From: Lingula anatina
Lineage: Eukaryota; Brachiopoda; Lingulata; Lingulida; Lingulidae
DNA: 64,000 nt
Assembly: GCF_001039355.2 (NCBI RefSeq)
Contig: NW_019775747.1
Coordinates: 232,751-296,750, forward strand
Direction: 5' to 3'
The position numbers and the translations under genes are program-made. Shown here piece after piece: positions 1-11,839 of this stretch. The notes under the pieces are model-generated. The model did no database searches. It was not told where the DNA came from and saw only the letters and a program-made list of their open reading frames with translations. Numbering within the stretch: position 1 is the stretch's first letter; every line of letters starts with the position of its first letter.

Positions 1-1671
1 TGAGTAATGTGAGATCAAATTATCATCATCACCTTATCCTGAAAAGCGAAGCATACTGGTCAGAGACAAGACAGCCCCGTACTGTGATACTCAGGGTGAT
101 GGAGGGAGAATGCAGCTAAGATGTTAGGACCCATGAAAGAACATTTTAGATACAATTCAACATCAAACTTCTATAATAGGAGTGATAGGATTGGGAAGAC
201 GATATCTTGTGAAAGAAAAAAAGTCATTTTCAATCTTTTGACAAGGCCACTTCTTGTTTTATTCCTTTTTTGATGGTTGCAATAAAAAAATTAAAAAATA
301 CTTAAATACAATTTCCGGGCCAAATTGCAATTTGCTCAAAAATCTTTCTAAACGTATGTAATCGAAATGTTTTTATTACTATGTCCATTACTCATAAGTG
401 TCAAATAAACAACCACCTGTTATGTTGTAACATAACCCAACAAATGCAGCGCTGCTCCGTTCATTTTACCTGTAGAACTTGTATTTTAACCAATGACATG
501 TAAATAGCTACAATATCAATGATTTACATTGATTTCCATTACAATGATTAATGTCTTAAAGAGACCGTGTATTGTATTGTCCACAAACAAGTGTTTCGAT
601 ATCATTAATAAATATACTTATTAAAAATAATAAATGACGGCAGAATGGCACCTTAATAGGTGTCGGCCCCTATCGGCGGTTCTCCGTACTTAATGACACG
701 TACAGAACACGTTTTCCAATTTTCCTCTCAAAATATCACTTACCAAATTGAATAGGTGGGTTTATTTTCGTTTCAGGTTATTCTTTGAAAGGTTTATTAC
801 TTTTGTTTACATTAGGGCAATTCAACTGGATTTTGCTTTTTCTTAGAGCATTGGTTTACAAGTAGGTTCAGAAAATTGTATACCAGTATATAAAACAACA
901 ATAGATACAATATGTATAAAGCCCCCCTCTCTCTCTCGTACCTGTACAACATTATATTTAATTACATGTAACAGTATATTCATTCAAAATCTGAATTCTT
1001 AACAAACGTTTCTGTTCATAAAGAAACGTGTTGATGGAACATATCTGATTTCTGGTAAGTTGTAGGAGGCTTAACTGAAAACACTTTATCACCATATGTT
1101 TTAAAGCTTAATCTAACTAATAATTTCACAACCACATAAATGCCGTATAAAACCGGTATCTTTTCTGCACCCCGTCTACATAATGTATAAGTGTATAAGA
1201 CGTTTGTTCAACAAACAAAATATATATATGTGCGCAACATTTAAAAAACCAAACAAGCTTGATTTCGAAAGGGTCCTCAAGTACGGAATTCGCAGCAACG
1301 CAGCAAAGAAATAAATCCTCTTCGCATCAGTGTCTGAGAACGACGCAAGGTGTCAGGGCAGTCGTCCAGCGCAATTATGATTGTGGCGGTGCAAGGTTTA
1401 CCGCCTTGAAAACCCGCACAAACATACAACGGTAGTACACAATGTATCTGCCGTTAAAGCGTTTTTTTTTTTTTAACAGAAACGTTCTTTTGCGCTTTCC
1501 GTCAGCTTATATTCCCAGTGCATTACATCGTTCTCTTAACAAAGGTCTCACGACATCAAGAGAATATCATGTAGTTTTAAAAACACATTGTTTGTTCTGA
1601 ATGATGTCCGTATTGTTTTACATATACAAGAGTACTTTACAATAAAAACTGTACATACGATAACGCTGTAA
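1..1671. other. Intergenic, no gene seen
   Basis: This AT-rich stretch has no open frame or RNA gene that I can support. It contains short homopolymers and a small CT run near 930. It lies downstream of the receptor gene, which is on the minus strand, and ends at the target duplication of the transposon that starts at 1672. Confidence 0.6.
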
Positions 1672-1696
1672 CACCCAAACCCAATATAGAGGTGCA
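1672..1696 (+). repeat. Left terminal inverted repeat
   Basis: This 25-bp sequence is the exact reverse complement of 5135-5159. It is directly preceded by TGTAA (1667-1671), which is repeated just after the right end. Confidence 0.9.
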
Positions 1697-1851
1697 AACG
1701 ATGTCACAGGCATGTTCCTGAAAATATGTAGTGCACAGATTACAAACTATGTTTGATTATTTTAGGGTCCCACATAAAGAAGTTTGTATTAAAGTTTCAC
1801 TTTCCTGGAACCACGAATAATACAAAATAATTCATCATCTAACCCCAAAAA

Positions 1852-2432
1852 GGAACATACGTTACTGTCACAAATGCATAACGTCTAACTGTGGAAACGT
1901 TTTAATCACTTTGAAAATTCAATCATCACGGGTTTTGTTCTTTAATTTATCTCCTACAAGTATAACGTTGTAAAAAATTACGAAAAGCTTTTGTACAGAG
2001 CAGTTAATTGTTTTTTTGCGACTTAAGTTTGCCTGTCACTGAATATTAAAAAAACTGGGAAAATACACCCTACCGACAGTAAAATAAGCATTTAATAAAT
2101 TATTTTTCCCCTCGTGCTCCAAATATTATATCTGAAATGTCAAACTATCATGAAATCATGATATATTTTTCTGGCAGCAAAAGAAAACATTGTTTTCTCT
2201 TGCACCAAGTACTTGTAGAAAATGAAACATTTTGTTAATTTTCCTAGGGAACATACGTTACCTAGTATTAGCTATGACGTAGGCCCCATTAGATACGGTT
2301 TAAATGTTTATAAAAAACGTCCTTACGTCATATTTAATTTAACATGATCGAATCACTTTAAAATATATAAGAACACGTTATGAAAATAAAAATTAGGTGG
2401 CCTGGAACATACGTTACCGGAACATACGTTAC
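1852..2432 (+). repeat. Left subterminal repeats GGAACATACGTTAC
   Basis: Four exact copies of the 14-mer lie at 1852-1865, 2248-2261, 2404-2417 and 2419-2432, the last two being adjacent with one base between them. Their restriction to this transposon, with two more near the right end, suggests binding sites for its own transposase. That role is inferred. Confidence 0.7.
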
Positions 2433-2845
2433 CAGTGAAAATCTACTTGTGCCCGAAACTGGCTCCGAAAGAAAAATTAGCTTCTGTTTGAGGTGTCAGG
2501 TGGTTCTTTCTGACGTCTGCTCGAGCTAAAGATTAGATGAGGTTAGTTACAAGTGTAAATAAATTAATAAAATCCTCAGTAACGATGTCAGCGAAGTGAA
2601 TGATTTTGTCGTAATAAAAAATTTAATTCAAATACAGAAATGAATGTCAAAGACGGAAATAAATGTCAAACAAGACTATGGAAGGAAAAAATAATCGCCA
2701 ACGAGCGCAGTGAGCGCAGTGCTAAATACATTGATACCGAACGGAACATCATAATTTCAGAAAAAATGCGAAACCAGAGCTGAGATTAAAAAAAATATAT
2801 ATATCGATCTCCTAAGAAAACGAGGGTGACGCTTATTTGGAAGCG

Positions 2846-4321
2846 AAAGAAAACGGGTTCAAAATACTATGTAGGCCTACCTTCCGCCTCGTTATAAATG
2901 TCGTGAAAGACAAAAGAGGCATGCGAAGACTAAATCGCAAAAACGTAGACTTCACCAAAGGAAAGAAGAGCTCCTAGCTGCTATAGAAGTTGCCGAGGCA
3001 AGTCCACAGCAATCACCACCTGAGAGACTTGTTGTGTGTGCGAGGTGGCCACAACGTGGAAATGATTGAGAAGAAACTAATGGCAGTCACAATGAACAAT
3101 TAAAGAACTACAATCACAGGTTAATTCCATAAGAAAGAGGGAAAATGCTATCCGGCAACGTTTAGCCATTGTAGAAGACGAAATACGGAACCACCTGAAT
3201 TTCCCACATGCCCCAAAATTAAGACAGAACGCATCATACAGCAGGCTATAGACCCAAGCTAACACTAGTACTGTGCAGAAGCAATTACTTTTTATGTCTC
3301 CTCCATCCCAGTGTACAGTGTACCACAAACTTCATAGTCTTATTTATAACAAAAAGAAGGCAACAAAGAATATCGATTTGGTCAAACAAGGCCGCTTTTA
3401 TCTTATAACCCCACTACCCTAATTATTTTAGCAATAATAACAATGTAGCAAATCGTTGCCTTTATCCTAAGATAAAAATAATATTATATATACACATAAT
3501 ATTCAATAAGACTCATCATCCTAAAAATATGATGACTTATACACTGTAGAAAATGTTTTTTTAGCTACAGTGGGTCAAGTTTAACGAGTTACACCAAGAA
3601 GTAAGATGAACATTTTGCATAATATAGTGGCTGAGAAGATTGCGAAGACGTACCGTTGTCTCAGATTTCTTTCCGCTGCTACTGGCATTTGCCGGAATCG
3701 TTGGTCGAGAACTCGCGAAAAGGGGATGAACTGATCGAAAAGTCGACGGACGGGAGTAGCAGGAAAAAAAAGGCAAGCTGTATACATTTTTTTGAACGAG
3801 ACGACTATAGTAGAGCCCAAGAGCGCCAGTAACCAAAATAAAAAATNNNNNNNNNNNNNNNNNNNNNNNNNNNNNNNNNNNNNNNNNNNNNNNNNNNNNN
3901 NNNNNNNNNNNNNNNNNNNNNNNNNNNNNNNNNNNNNNNNNNNNNNNNNNNNNNNNNNNNNNNNNNNNNNNNNNNNNNNNNNNNNNNNNNNNNNNNNNNN
4001 CAGTAAAAACACTGTATGAACATCTAAGAAATCTCAAGGAAACTTTTACAACATATCATGCAGCCTATAATTTGTCTTAAATAGCGACTGATGAGGACCG
4101 TAGAGACCCTAGAACTCTAAAGTGGTACCTGTTTCTTATACCCACTCAATAGAAAGACTTCAAAACGTAATTTTGTGAGCCACTTACTTCTTATAGATGG
4201 AACAAACATTATATATATACATTTTTTTAATTCCCAAAAGTGCCGAAATCCGCAAGACAATTTAGACCTTTCAGAGAGGATAGTAAATCTCATTTTGAAC
4301 GAATTCTCTGATGTATTTGAA
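2846..4321 (+). pseudogene. Broken transposon-encoded protein
   Basis: Open frame pieces on the plus strand are separated by stops and shifts. One piece (about 2898-3066) is very basic and then Pro/Ser-rich. A second (about 3101-3250) is charged and coiled-coil-like, including RENAIRQRLAIVEDEIRNH. A third (about 3604-3705) contains VAEKIAKTYRCLRFLSAATG. A short frame at 3788-3814 reads FFERDDYSR. After the gap come LYEHLRNLKETF near 4016 and SERIVNLILNEF near 4275. From memory, FF-RDD-SR followed by an LY-x-x-F segment resembles uncharacterised repeat-encoded proteins of marine invertebrates; I could not check this. No transposase catalytic motif is visible. The N gap removes part of it. Non-functional as it stands. 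Confidence 0.5.
3847..4000. other. Assembly gap of 154 N
   Basis: This run of N lies inside the transposon coding remnant, just after FFERDDYSR. Its length may be an estimate, so the true length of the transposon is uncertain. Confidence 0.99.
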
Positions 4322-4565
4322 AACTTATAGGTGTTGAAAAAGGCTTCGTTTAAAGAGGTGGGAGGTTAGATGTTTCTGGGAACTGTATTTCTTTACATGC
4401 AAATGATTAAGACGTTTGATACGCGGATCGTGTTTGTGTAATAGGTTATCTATCACTTTTGATGTCTGAGTTACTTTTAAAACCTCAATAAATTCTACGA
4501 AAAAAAGCGAAAAATATCTTATCAATATTTATTAAACTCGTGTCCCGTATCTTTTCTATGGCTGT

Positions 4566-4955
4566 GGAACATACGTTACATAACGGTATGCGTAGGATGC
4601 GAGGCGTAGTTGGTATTGTAACTAATACACCCAAAATTTGAAACTGTCCATGAGTTTTAAATTCACGACGAATATGACCAATGGTAGATAACTTTTAGGT
4701 AACAAAATTTTCAATTCTCTATACAATTGACAATTACTGCTATTGAAAGAGTCATCAACGTGGACATTGTAAAGAAAAATGATCTTTAGTTTGAAAGTAA
4801 TTTTCCTAGATCTGGTCAATTTAAATGTATTTTCCTACCACTTTTCCATTATTAATGACTCATAGGGTTCTGATAGTGTTTAGCTTGCACAAATTTCCAC
4901 AGTGCTCAACTAATGATCGTGTTTGTATCAGGCGATACAGTGGTAACGTATGTTC
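4566..4955. repeat. Right subterminal repeats
   Basis: One exact + copy of GGAACATACGTTAC lies at 4566-4579. One inverted copy (13 of 14 bases) lies at 4943-4955. They are the right-hand counterparts of the four left-hand copies. Confidence 0.65.
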
Positions 4956-4991
4956 TTTCTTACGCTTTTTTTCACTTCAAACGGCTATCAA

Positions 4992-4997
4992 TTTATT
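4992..4997 (-). promoter_or_regulatory. Nearest AATAAA downstream of receptor
   Basis: Reading the minus strand from the receptor stop codon, I find no AATAAA before the transposon boundary. The first canonical hexamer is this one, inside the right end of the transposon and about 340 bases after the stop. If used, the receptor mRNA would end within the transposon. A non-canonical signal closer to the stop is equally possible. Confidence 0.25.
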
Positions 4998-5134
4998 TGC
5001 TTACAAAACAGAAACCCGTGGGCGTAAAATTGGGACATTTGTGGGTTTTTGTTCTATACACATGTAAGTTTTAAAAAATTGGATAATACATCGAATTCAT
5101 TCAATTTCATTTTTTGAGACTTGAACTTGTGAAA

Positions 5135-5159
5135 TGCACCTCTATATTGGGTTTGGGTG
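5135..5159 (-). repeat. Right terminal inverted repeat
   Basis: This is the perfect 25-bp inverted partner of 1672-1696. It is directly followed by TGTAA at 5160-5164. Confidence 0.9.
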
Positions 5160-5336
5160 TGTAAGTCAATTATAAAACATATTTCCTTTCGGTTTCAACG
5201 AAGCTGATTCTCTCTAAACCGCGTTCTTTAAATAAAAAACTATACAAGGTGCCTATTGATTCATTTTCTTCTTTCCATATTCAAAAATACCCTTTACATG
5301 TACGCCTTCACTGTAGCAGTACCTGACAAAAGTCAT

Positions 5337-5654
5337 TTACACTTCCAAAATATCAAAGCACTTGGCCCTCGTCTCCTTACTCAACAGACCAGCAATGGTG
5401 AGCTCTTCTGATATCCCCCCTCGCACATTGAAGTTGCTATCCCTACTGTTTCGGTGGAGCAGGAATTCTGTCTCTTTTATGGTTTTGGAACTCCCATCCT
5501 CCTCACGGCCTCCGACTGATGAACTATTCCCAGTTGGGGAAACAAGCGGAAAACTGGGTCGACTCCCAACCGATGCTCGACTTGACCTCGTTCCCAAACT
5601 GATGCTCCGCCGATCTCGCCAGTGGCGGAACTTGCGCGTGAGCGCCGCACGGAC
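5337..5654 (-). CDS. Receptor exon 12 (helix 8, C-tail, stop)
   Basis: Acceptor CTCTTTCAG and 318 bases ending in TAA at 5337-5339. It starts with VRAALTRKFRHWRDRR (helix 8), then a Ser/Arg-rich tail (RRSISLGTRSSRAS) with likely phosphorylation sites. It ends in ILEV, a possible class II PDZ ligand. Confidence 0.93.
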   Translation of the reverse strand, partial: VRAALTRKFRHWRDRRSISLGTRSSRASVGSRPSFPLVSPTGNSSSVGGREEDGSSKTIKETEFLLHRNSRDSNFNVRGGISEELTIAGLLSKETRAKCFDILEV

Positions 5655-8600
5655 CTGAAAGAGATCAAACGAAGGAACTAAATATGGAAGCGCCTCTTAT
5701 TAGTAGGCCCGTACACACAATACAATTTAATCAATATTAAAAGCAAATGGATCCATTACAAATTGAGCTGAAAACCAGAAAAGTCTATCAATTTCATATA
5801 AAACTCGCACAAATAAATCATATTTTTCGCTGGAAGAAAATAACGTTACAAATTCATGAAAAAAATAGTAAGCGTGTTGGGCATACGTGTATATATGCAC
5901 AGTGTCAGGGACCACACAATTAGGAAAACACTTGTAATTGATAGTTTTTTTATAATTCATTTTTTTAATTCGATCACTGGAAGTTGCCCTAAATGAATTT
6001 TCAGTTTCCCTATTCCGTTCGATTTTATTCCCAAAAGTTAATATCTCTGTAATTAGGATGTTCTACAACATATGTGCGATGAATGTATTTTGTTTTGTTA
6101 TAGCTGAGGAAATCAATCATGTCGTTAGGATGTATTCTTATGTATTCAGTTTACAAGTCAATTAAGTAACTGAGCCAGTTTGCATCAGAGTAATTCAAGC
6201 TGTATCTGGAAACCATTTAATATCTAAATCTTCTGTATCATATAAGTATTATAATGAGATTTAAGTGACCCAATAATATGTAACTACATATACCTGTGAA
6301 GATATACACGGAAGACACTAGAGAAGGGTTCTTTCTTACTTGTGAGGGACCCTTTGACTCCACGCTATATTGAATAACCCTTTAAGATTAAACCACAGAG
6401 GCTGGAAACAATCTTTGGATAACACAATATGTAAAACTGTTTGATCAAAAGACATTTAAGTAAGACTGAAGGGTCTGGAGGTTGAAGCTTGGATGTTAGT
6501 GTAGCAAAATATATATTCTGCTGAAGTTACAACATGGAGTCGTAATCCAATTGAAACGTAATCCAATTCCTTCCTCAAGGAAACCTTATCATATAGTCCG
6601 TAACAACAACAACAAAAAAAAATGCTCTCCAGATAATGACTTTTCAGACAGTGTGCCACTCTTAACTAACTCACTTAATACTCAAGGAAGTGCGTCACTG
6701 ATGATTTCATCGGAATCGTTACAGGACAAATCTTTCAAAAATTATCTTGGCTCAGTGATAATGAAAACAGACTTTGATAGCGACAAAACAGCTGAAGGCT
6801 TTTCCCGGTAAAAGCACATCAGAGAAAGCTAACTTGTTTTGTCTTATAAATGACCTAGCACTCAATTATTACTTATTTTTCAAGTATTTTTCTCATCAAG
6901 CTGTTATCGTCTATTATTGCCAATTTATTTTGTACATGAAAGCAAGAAACCTGGTCAGATTGCTTTAAATGTCATAATTAGTATTTTTGGATGTACGTAA
7001 AAACGGCAAACAGTGACACCCGCTGTGACAGGAATTGTAGACCGCCAGGAACCGTAGTCCCCTCCCCAATACTTTGTACAGAATACACTGGTCCCATATA
7101 CTAACCCCATATACTAACACCAATACTCCGACTATTCCTAATCTGCATCAATCATATGGAACCCTGGACTTCCATTCTTGTTACACCGGTTACTTTCGAT
7201 TTCCACGAATGATGGCCACGAAAAGCAACACTACGTGTACCTGTACAGGGTGTGAATTTATTATTTCACAGACGCGATTTACCTGTACTAGATTAATATT
7301 AAAGTGGCTGTTGTTTGGAAACACCATTAAGTCAGTGTTGCCAGAGGTAAATATCTAAATGAAAACTTAGCAATTAAAAACAACTGTACTATCAATAAAA
7401 CTTAATTCATAGTAAAAAAAAATCTTCCCTACCTCGCCGTTCATAAAGCAGTAGAAGGCCGCCGCACATAGACCCTAAAAGATAGAAATAAAACACACTT
7501 TTAAAGGTAAATTAACGAATTCTTTATCAAAATAAAGAAGATTTTGTGAACCATTATTAATATATCACCTTGGAAATTATACTTGATAAAATGTCAAATT
7601 AGTAGTTGTAGTAAAGGGCATCAAATGTGAGTAGGCCCCTACACTTTTGTTTGTGTGTGTGTGTATTATCATTATGGCAAAGTATATGTATTATGATACA
7701 TTTACAAGGTAATTTGAAAATTTCGTCTGACAAACTTTTTCGCAGGGAAAAAGTGAACCTGGTTTAGATCACTCAAATCAATAGTTTTTATTGAATACAT
7801 GTATGCGCACCAACAATTGCAACTAAACAATAAACATTTTTATTTGTAAAAGCACTGATCATTTTGGGCTAAAGTGGAAAAATCTTTGGTATATGTCAGA
7901 CCCCAATTTTGGGATAAAAGTCATTTAGCAACCAAGATAGTGACTCCTGCAGCTTAATGAATAATGATCTACCAGACAAGGTGGCCGAGTGGTTAAGGCG
8001 ATGGACTGCTAATCCATTGGGGTCTCCCCGCGTGAGTTCGAATCTCATCCTTGTCGTATTTACCTTTTTCATAACTTTGAAGCATATTTTTCACCAATAA
8101 GAGCGCATTCTCAACGAATTAAGCCAGGCTTTACAAAGCCGGTGACCTAAAAATGGCGGACGTACATGAAAGAAAAACCGCCTAATCTTTTAATAGTCTC
8201 TCCGCCTCTCACACGCCTCCCCACACGTCGTCCCTGCGGGGTACAGTAATTAAATCTCGGTTCCGAACATTAATATTTCCGTGAATATCTCTGGTGATAT
8301 TATTTCCGTAGATAGTCGATTCATTGCTGCTCTACGGGCCAAATTATTCCTTTTTCGTCTCTGTTTTCAAAGATAATAGAACAGAAGAGCTTTTTTCCTT
8401 CGATCGCCTTCAGCCGCCATGTCTTCTTCACCACGAGTTTAACTGATGAGCATGCGCACTTAATATTTCTCAGGTAGCTTCCGCATGGCGAACGGAGCCG
8501 AGATTTAATTACTGTACCCCGCAGGGACGACGTGTGGGGAGGCGGAGAGACTATTAAAAGATTAGGCGGTTTTTCTTTCATGTACGTCCGCCATTTTTAG

Positions 8601-10090
8601 GTCACCGGCTTTGTAAAGCCTGGCTTAATTCGTTGAGAATGCGCTCTAAGATTATTGAGTACAGTATACCAACCATGAGCAAATTATTTGAGTCATGCAA
8701 CTTTATTTTGATTAACAGGTGATACGAAGACATTATTATATCCCAACTTACCTGTGTAGAGTGCAATAACGCTGAGCAATATTTGAAAATAATCCGCGTA
8801 AGTTGATCGTCGATAGGTGGCGTGATCACCACAATGTAGGCCACACCCAAAAGTAACATCAGTATGATTGTCGTGCGGACGGCTTTTCTGTGAAAAAAAA
8901 AAAATAAATAAAACATTATATTTATTATATGAACTGGAGAACCAGGGGGTGCTTGCTTTCCCTTTAAAGTTTGAAATACCAACTCCTCCCCGACCCATGC
9001 CACGCACCCTTAATTTCTTATTTTTTTTAATTCATACACTGTAATAGTTCACGTATCAATCTGTTTTCGTTTGACATTGACCCTGTAGACTATATAATAA
9101 TTATCCTGGACCTAAATCAATGCTCGTATATAATTAAAGAAAAAAAAATCTTACTTGTAATGTCGAGCCTCAAGTTTGTGCGTTGATTTAATTTTTGAAA
9201 TGAGGATCCACACGATGGAGAATAAGAAAACCAGGTTGACCTGAATAAAAGAAAGATTAGCATTATCATATCTACATATCTGATAGTAAAATCTTACCGA
9301 TACTTACAAGCTTTAATATGGTGTGTGCCCTATAGGAAACTGGTTAAAAGAATACACCTGAATATAGCAAAATTCTCCGTTTTGAAGACAAGAGGACCTC
9401 CCCCACCCTGAGCTTCAGAGATAACTTGACACTAACCTCTTTACTATAGCCTATCTTCATCGTGTCAAGTTACCTCTGACGAAAATAGTTTGACCTAGTT
9501 TATATAAGCCAATCGAATCCAAGTTTCAAAATTTTTCACCAAAGTTTGGTGAAAACGCTGATTGGTTGACCGTCAATCGGTAATCCTCGGCTGATTCCGC
9601 AAGCTCCATACTAACAGCAAAGTTATTGTCGAGTGCGGAGACATCCGAGTAGTTCCGAGTGCATAACCGTACACAAAAAAAGCATGGCGTCTCCTACGAG
9701 TGACTACGTAAAATAATGTGTTAAGTTATCTCTTGATTCTTTACAAAATATGAGTATATCGGAATTAAAACCAGAGCAGTTTGAGGCCCTGCATCATTAT
9801 CTACTGAGGGATGATGTATTTTGCGTGCTGCCCACAGGTTACGGCAAGTCCCTGATATTCAGCCTTATCTTTGATTGGTCCGGATTTGAACAAAGCGCGC
9901 TTTGACTCGTTCGCGTTCATTGGCTAGATCGTTCAATGAGTCATTGAGTGCGGGATTTAAATTTGATTGGCGGGCGGCGGGAGCAATCGAATGTGGTCAG
10001 AGGTAACTTGACACGATGAAGATAGGCTATAATGAAGAGGTTAGTGTCAAGTTATCTCTGAAGCTCAGGGTGACCTCCCCCCAAAAAAAA

Positions 10091-10129
<39 letters not shown>

Positions 10130-11396
10130 AATAAAAAAAGAATAAAAATAATAAAATAAATAAATAAATAAAATAGAATAAAATACAATCTTCATGGGGA
10201 ATGAACTTACTGAGATAGCCACCAGGGTCGGGGCGTGGACGATGTAGTCGTACATATCATTACCTACGTCCCAGTTGAGGATTATCCAACACCTGAAAAT
10301 TTATTTCATTTAATGTAAATTTAATATTCAATATAAAACCCATCAAACATTCAGGTCTCAGTTCACGTCAAGGACAACTCATCTTTGTTTTTTAAATGTA
10401 TGAAATACGACTTAAACTTCTTATTATTGTGAAATAAGCCTGCACAAGTGGTGAACTTAAAATGTTGGTAGAAACCGGACCCGAAGGCAAAGTTAAACGA
10501 ATTAGCCGTTTTTGATCTGAAAACTCAAGTCTCGATCACAGGGCGCAAACATAAAGCCAGTGGTCACGAGGACCGCGGTTCAAACTGCTTACCGTTAATT
10601 CGCCTATCAACCCTATGCCAACTCGGTGCCGGAAGTTGTCGAGAGCGCATGACTTCTGTATCGAAAATATTTTTAGGTTGAGGAAAAGAACTCGTGTGTA
10701 AACAGTTAGGGACCCGTGAGAAAGCTAGCCAAATTATTAGCGTTCTTTTATGTGATGCTATCGACCTACGTTTTACGTTTGCGCCATGATATCGCGGTTC
10801 GAGTCGTTAACGCGGCGTTCGCGACAACAAATCAAAGGCTCCAGATTACAAACGACATTTATCGTTTATGAGGCCTGAAATGTTCGGGGTGTTTATTTTT
10901 GCAATTAAACGGCAAAAATCAGAATGTTTTACTAACCTGATATTGTCCAGATTGTAGCGCACTACCCCCCATGTGATTACAAACAACACCGGAACACCTG
11001 TGGATTGAGAATAAATCAGTTTATAATATGTTCATTGTGTTTTCTATCTGTTGCTACCAGCAATGTAAAAAGAAATGATTAAAAAAGCACTCAGAGAGCT
11101 CTTTTCTCCCTCAGTTTAACTCATTTCTCGTTAACATTACTTAATTATTAATTAGTAAATCAATCAACTGATTAAATGTTTAATAAATCAACTCAATAAA
11201 ATAACATCCTTGGCGGAGGTACAAAACCTAGTAACGGTGCATGATATCGGACATCACACCTATAAATTGTGGTAGTTGAGAGCACATCCACAGGTTTCTG
11301 GTTCAAGGTTATTTCCCCTGTCTTGCAATGATGAGGAATCCTTTCAAATTCCGGGATCCGGGTCATGGATATACCGCTTTCGTTTAAGAAGGCAAC

Positions 11397-11437
<41 letters not shown>

Positions 11438-11448
11438 AGATAAAGAGT

Positions 11449-11488
<40 letters not shown>

Positions 11489-11561
11489 GGGGGTAGGAGA
11501 GAGAGAGAGTGGAGAAAGAGAAGGGTAAAAGAGACAGAGAAATGGCCTTTGGTGAATGCAC

Positions 11562-11596
<35 letters not shown>

Positions 11597-11636
11597 GTGT
11601 GTGTGTGTGTTAGTGTGTGTGTGTTAGTGTTGTGTG

Positions 11637-11684
<48 letters not shown>

Positions 11685-11772
11685 NAGACAGAAGATTTTA
11701 ATGCAATAGTGAATTATATTTTCACATAGAATCTGAGCTTATTGATATCTGCAATACTTTTGTGTGTGTGTG

Positions 11773-11839
<67 letters not shown>

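Larger units (their letters stand above)
1672..5159 (+). mobile_element. Decayed DNA transposon, 3.5 kb, family not recognised
   Basis: The two ends are perfect 25-bp inverted repeats that start CACCCAAACCC and finish GAGGTGCA inward (1672-1696 and 5135-5159). The 5-bp word TGTAA lies directly outside both ends (1667-1671 and 5160-5164), as expected of a target-site duplication. A 14-base word, GGAACATACGTTAC, occurs five times in + orientation and once, with one mismatch, in - orientation; all copies lie between the ends. Subterminal repeats of this kind bind transposase in hAT and CACTA elements, so a similar role is inferred. The interior holds a broken plus-strand coding region. A 5-bp duplication with CACCC ends does not fit Tc1/mariner (TA), piggyBac (TTAA) or typical hAT (8 bp); I cannot name the superfamily. 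The element lies about 175 bp downstream of the receptor stop codon. Confidence 0.85.
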
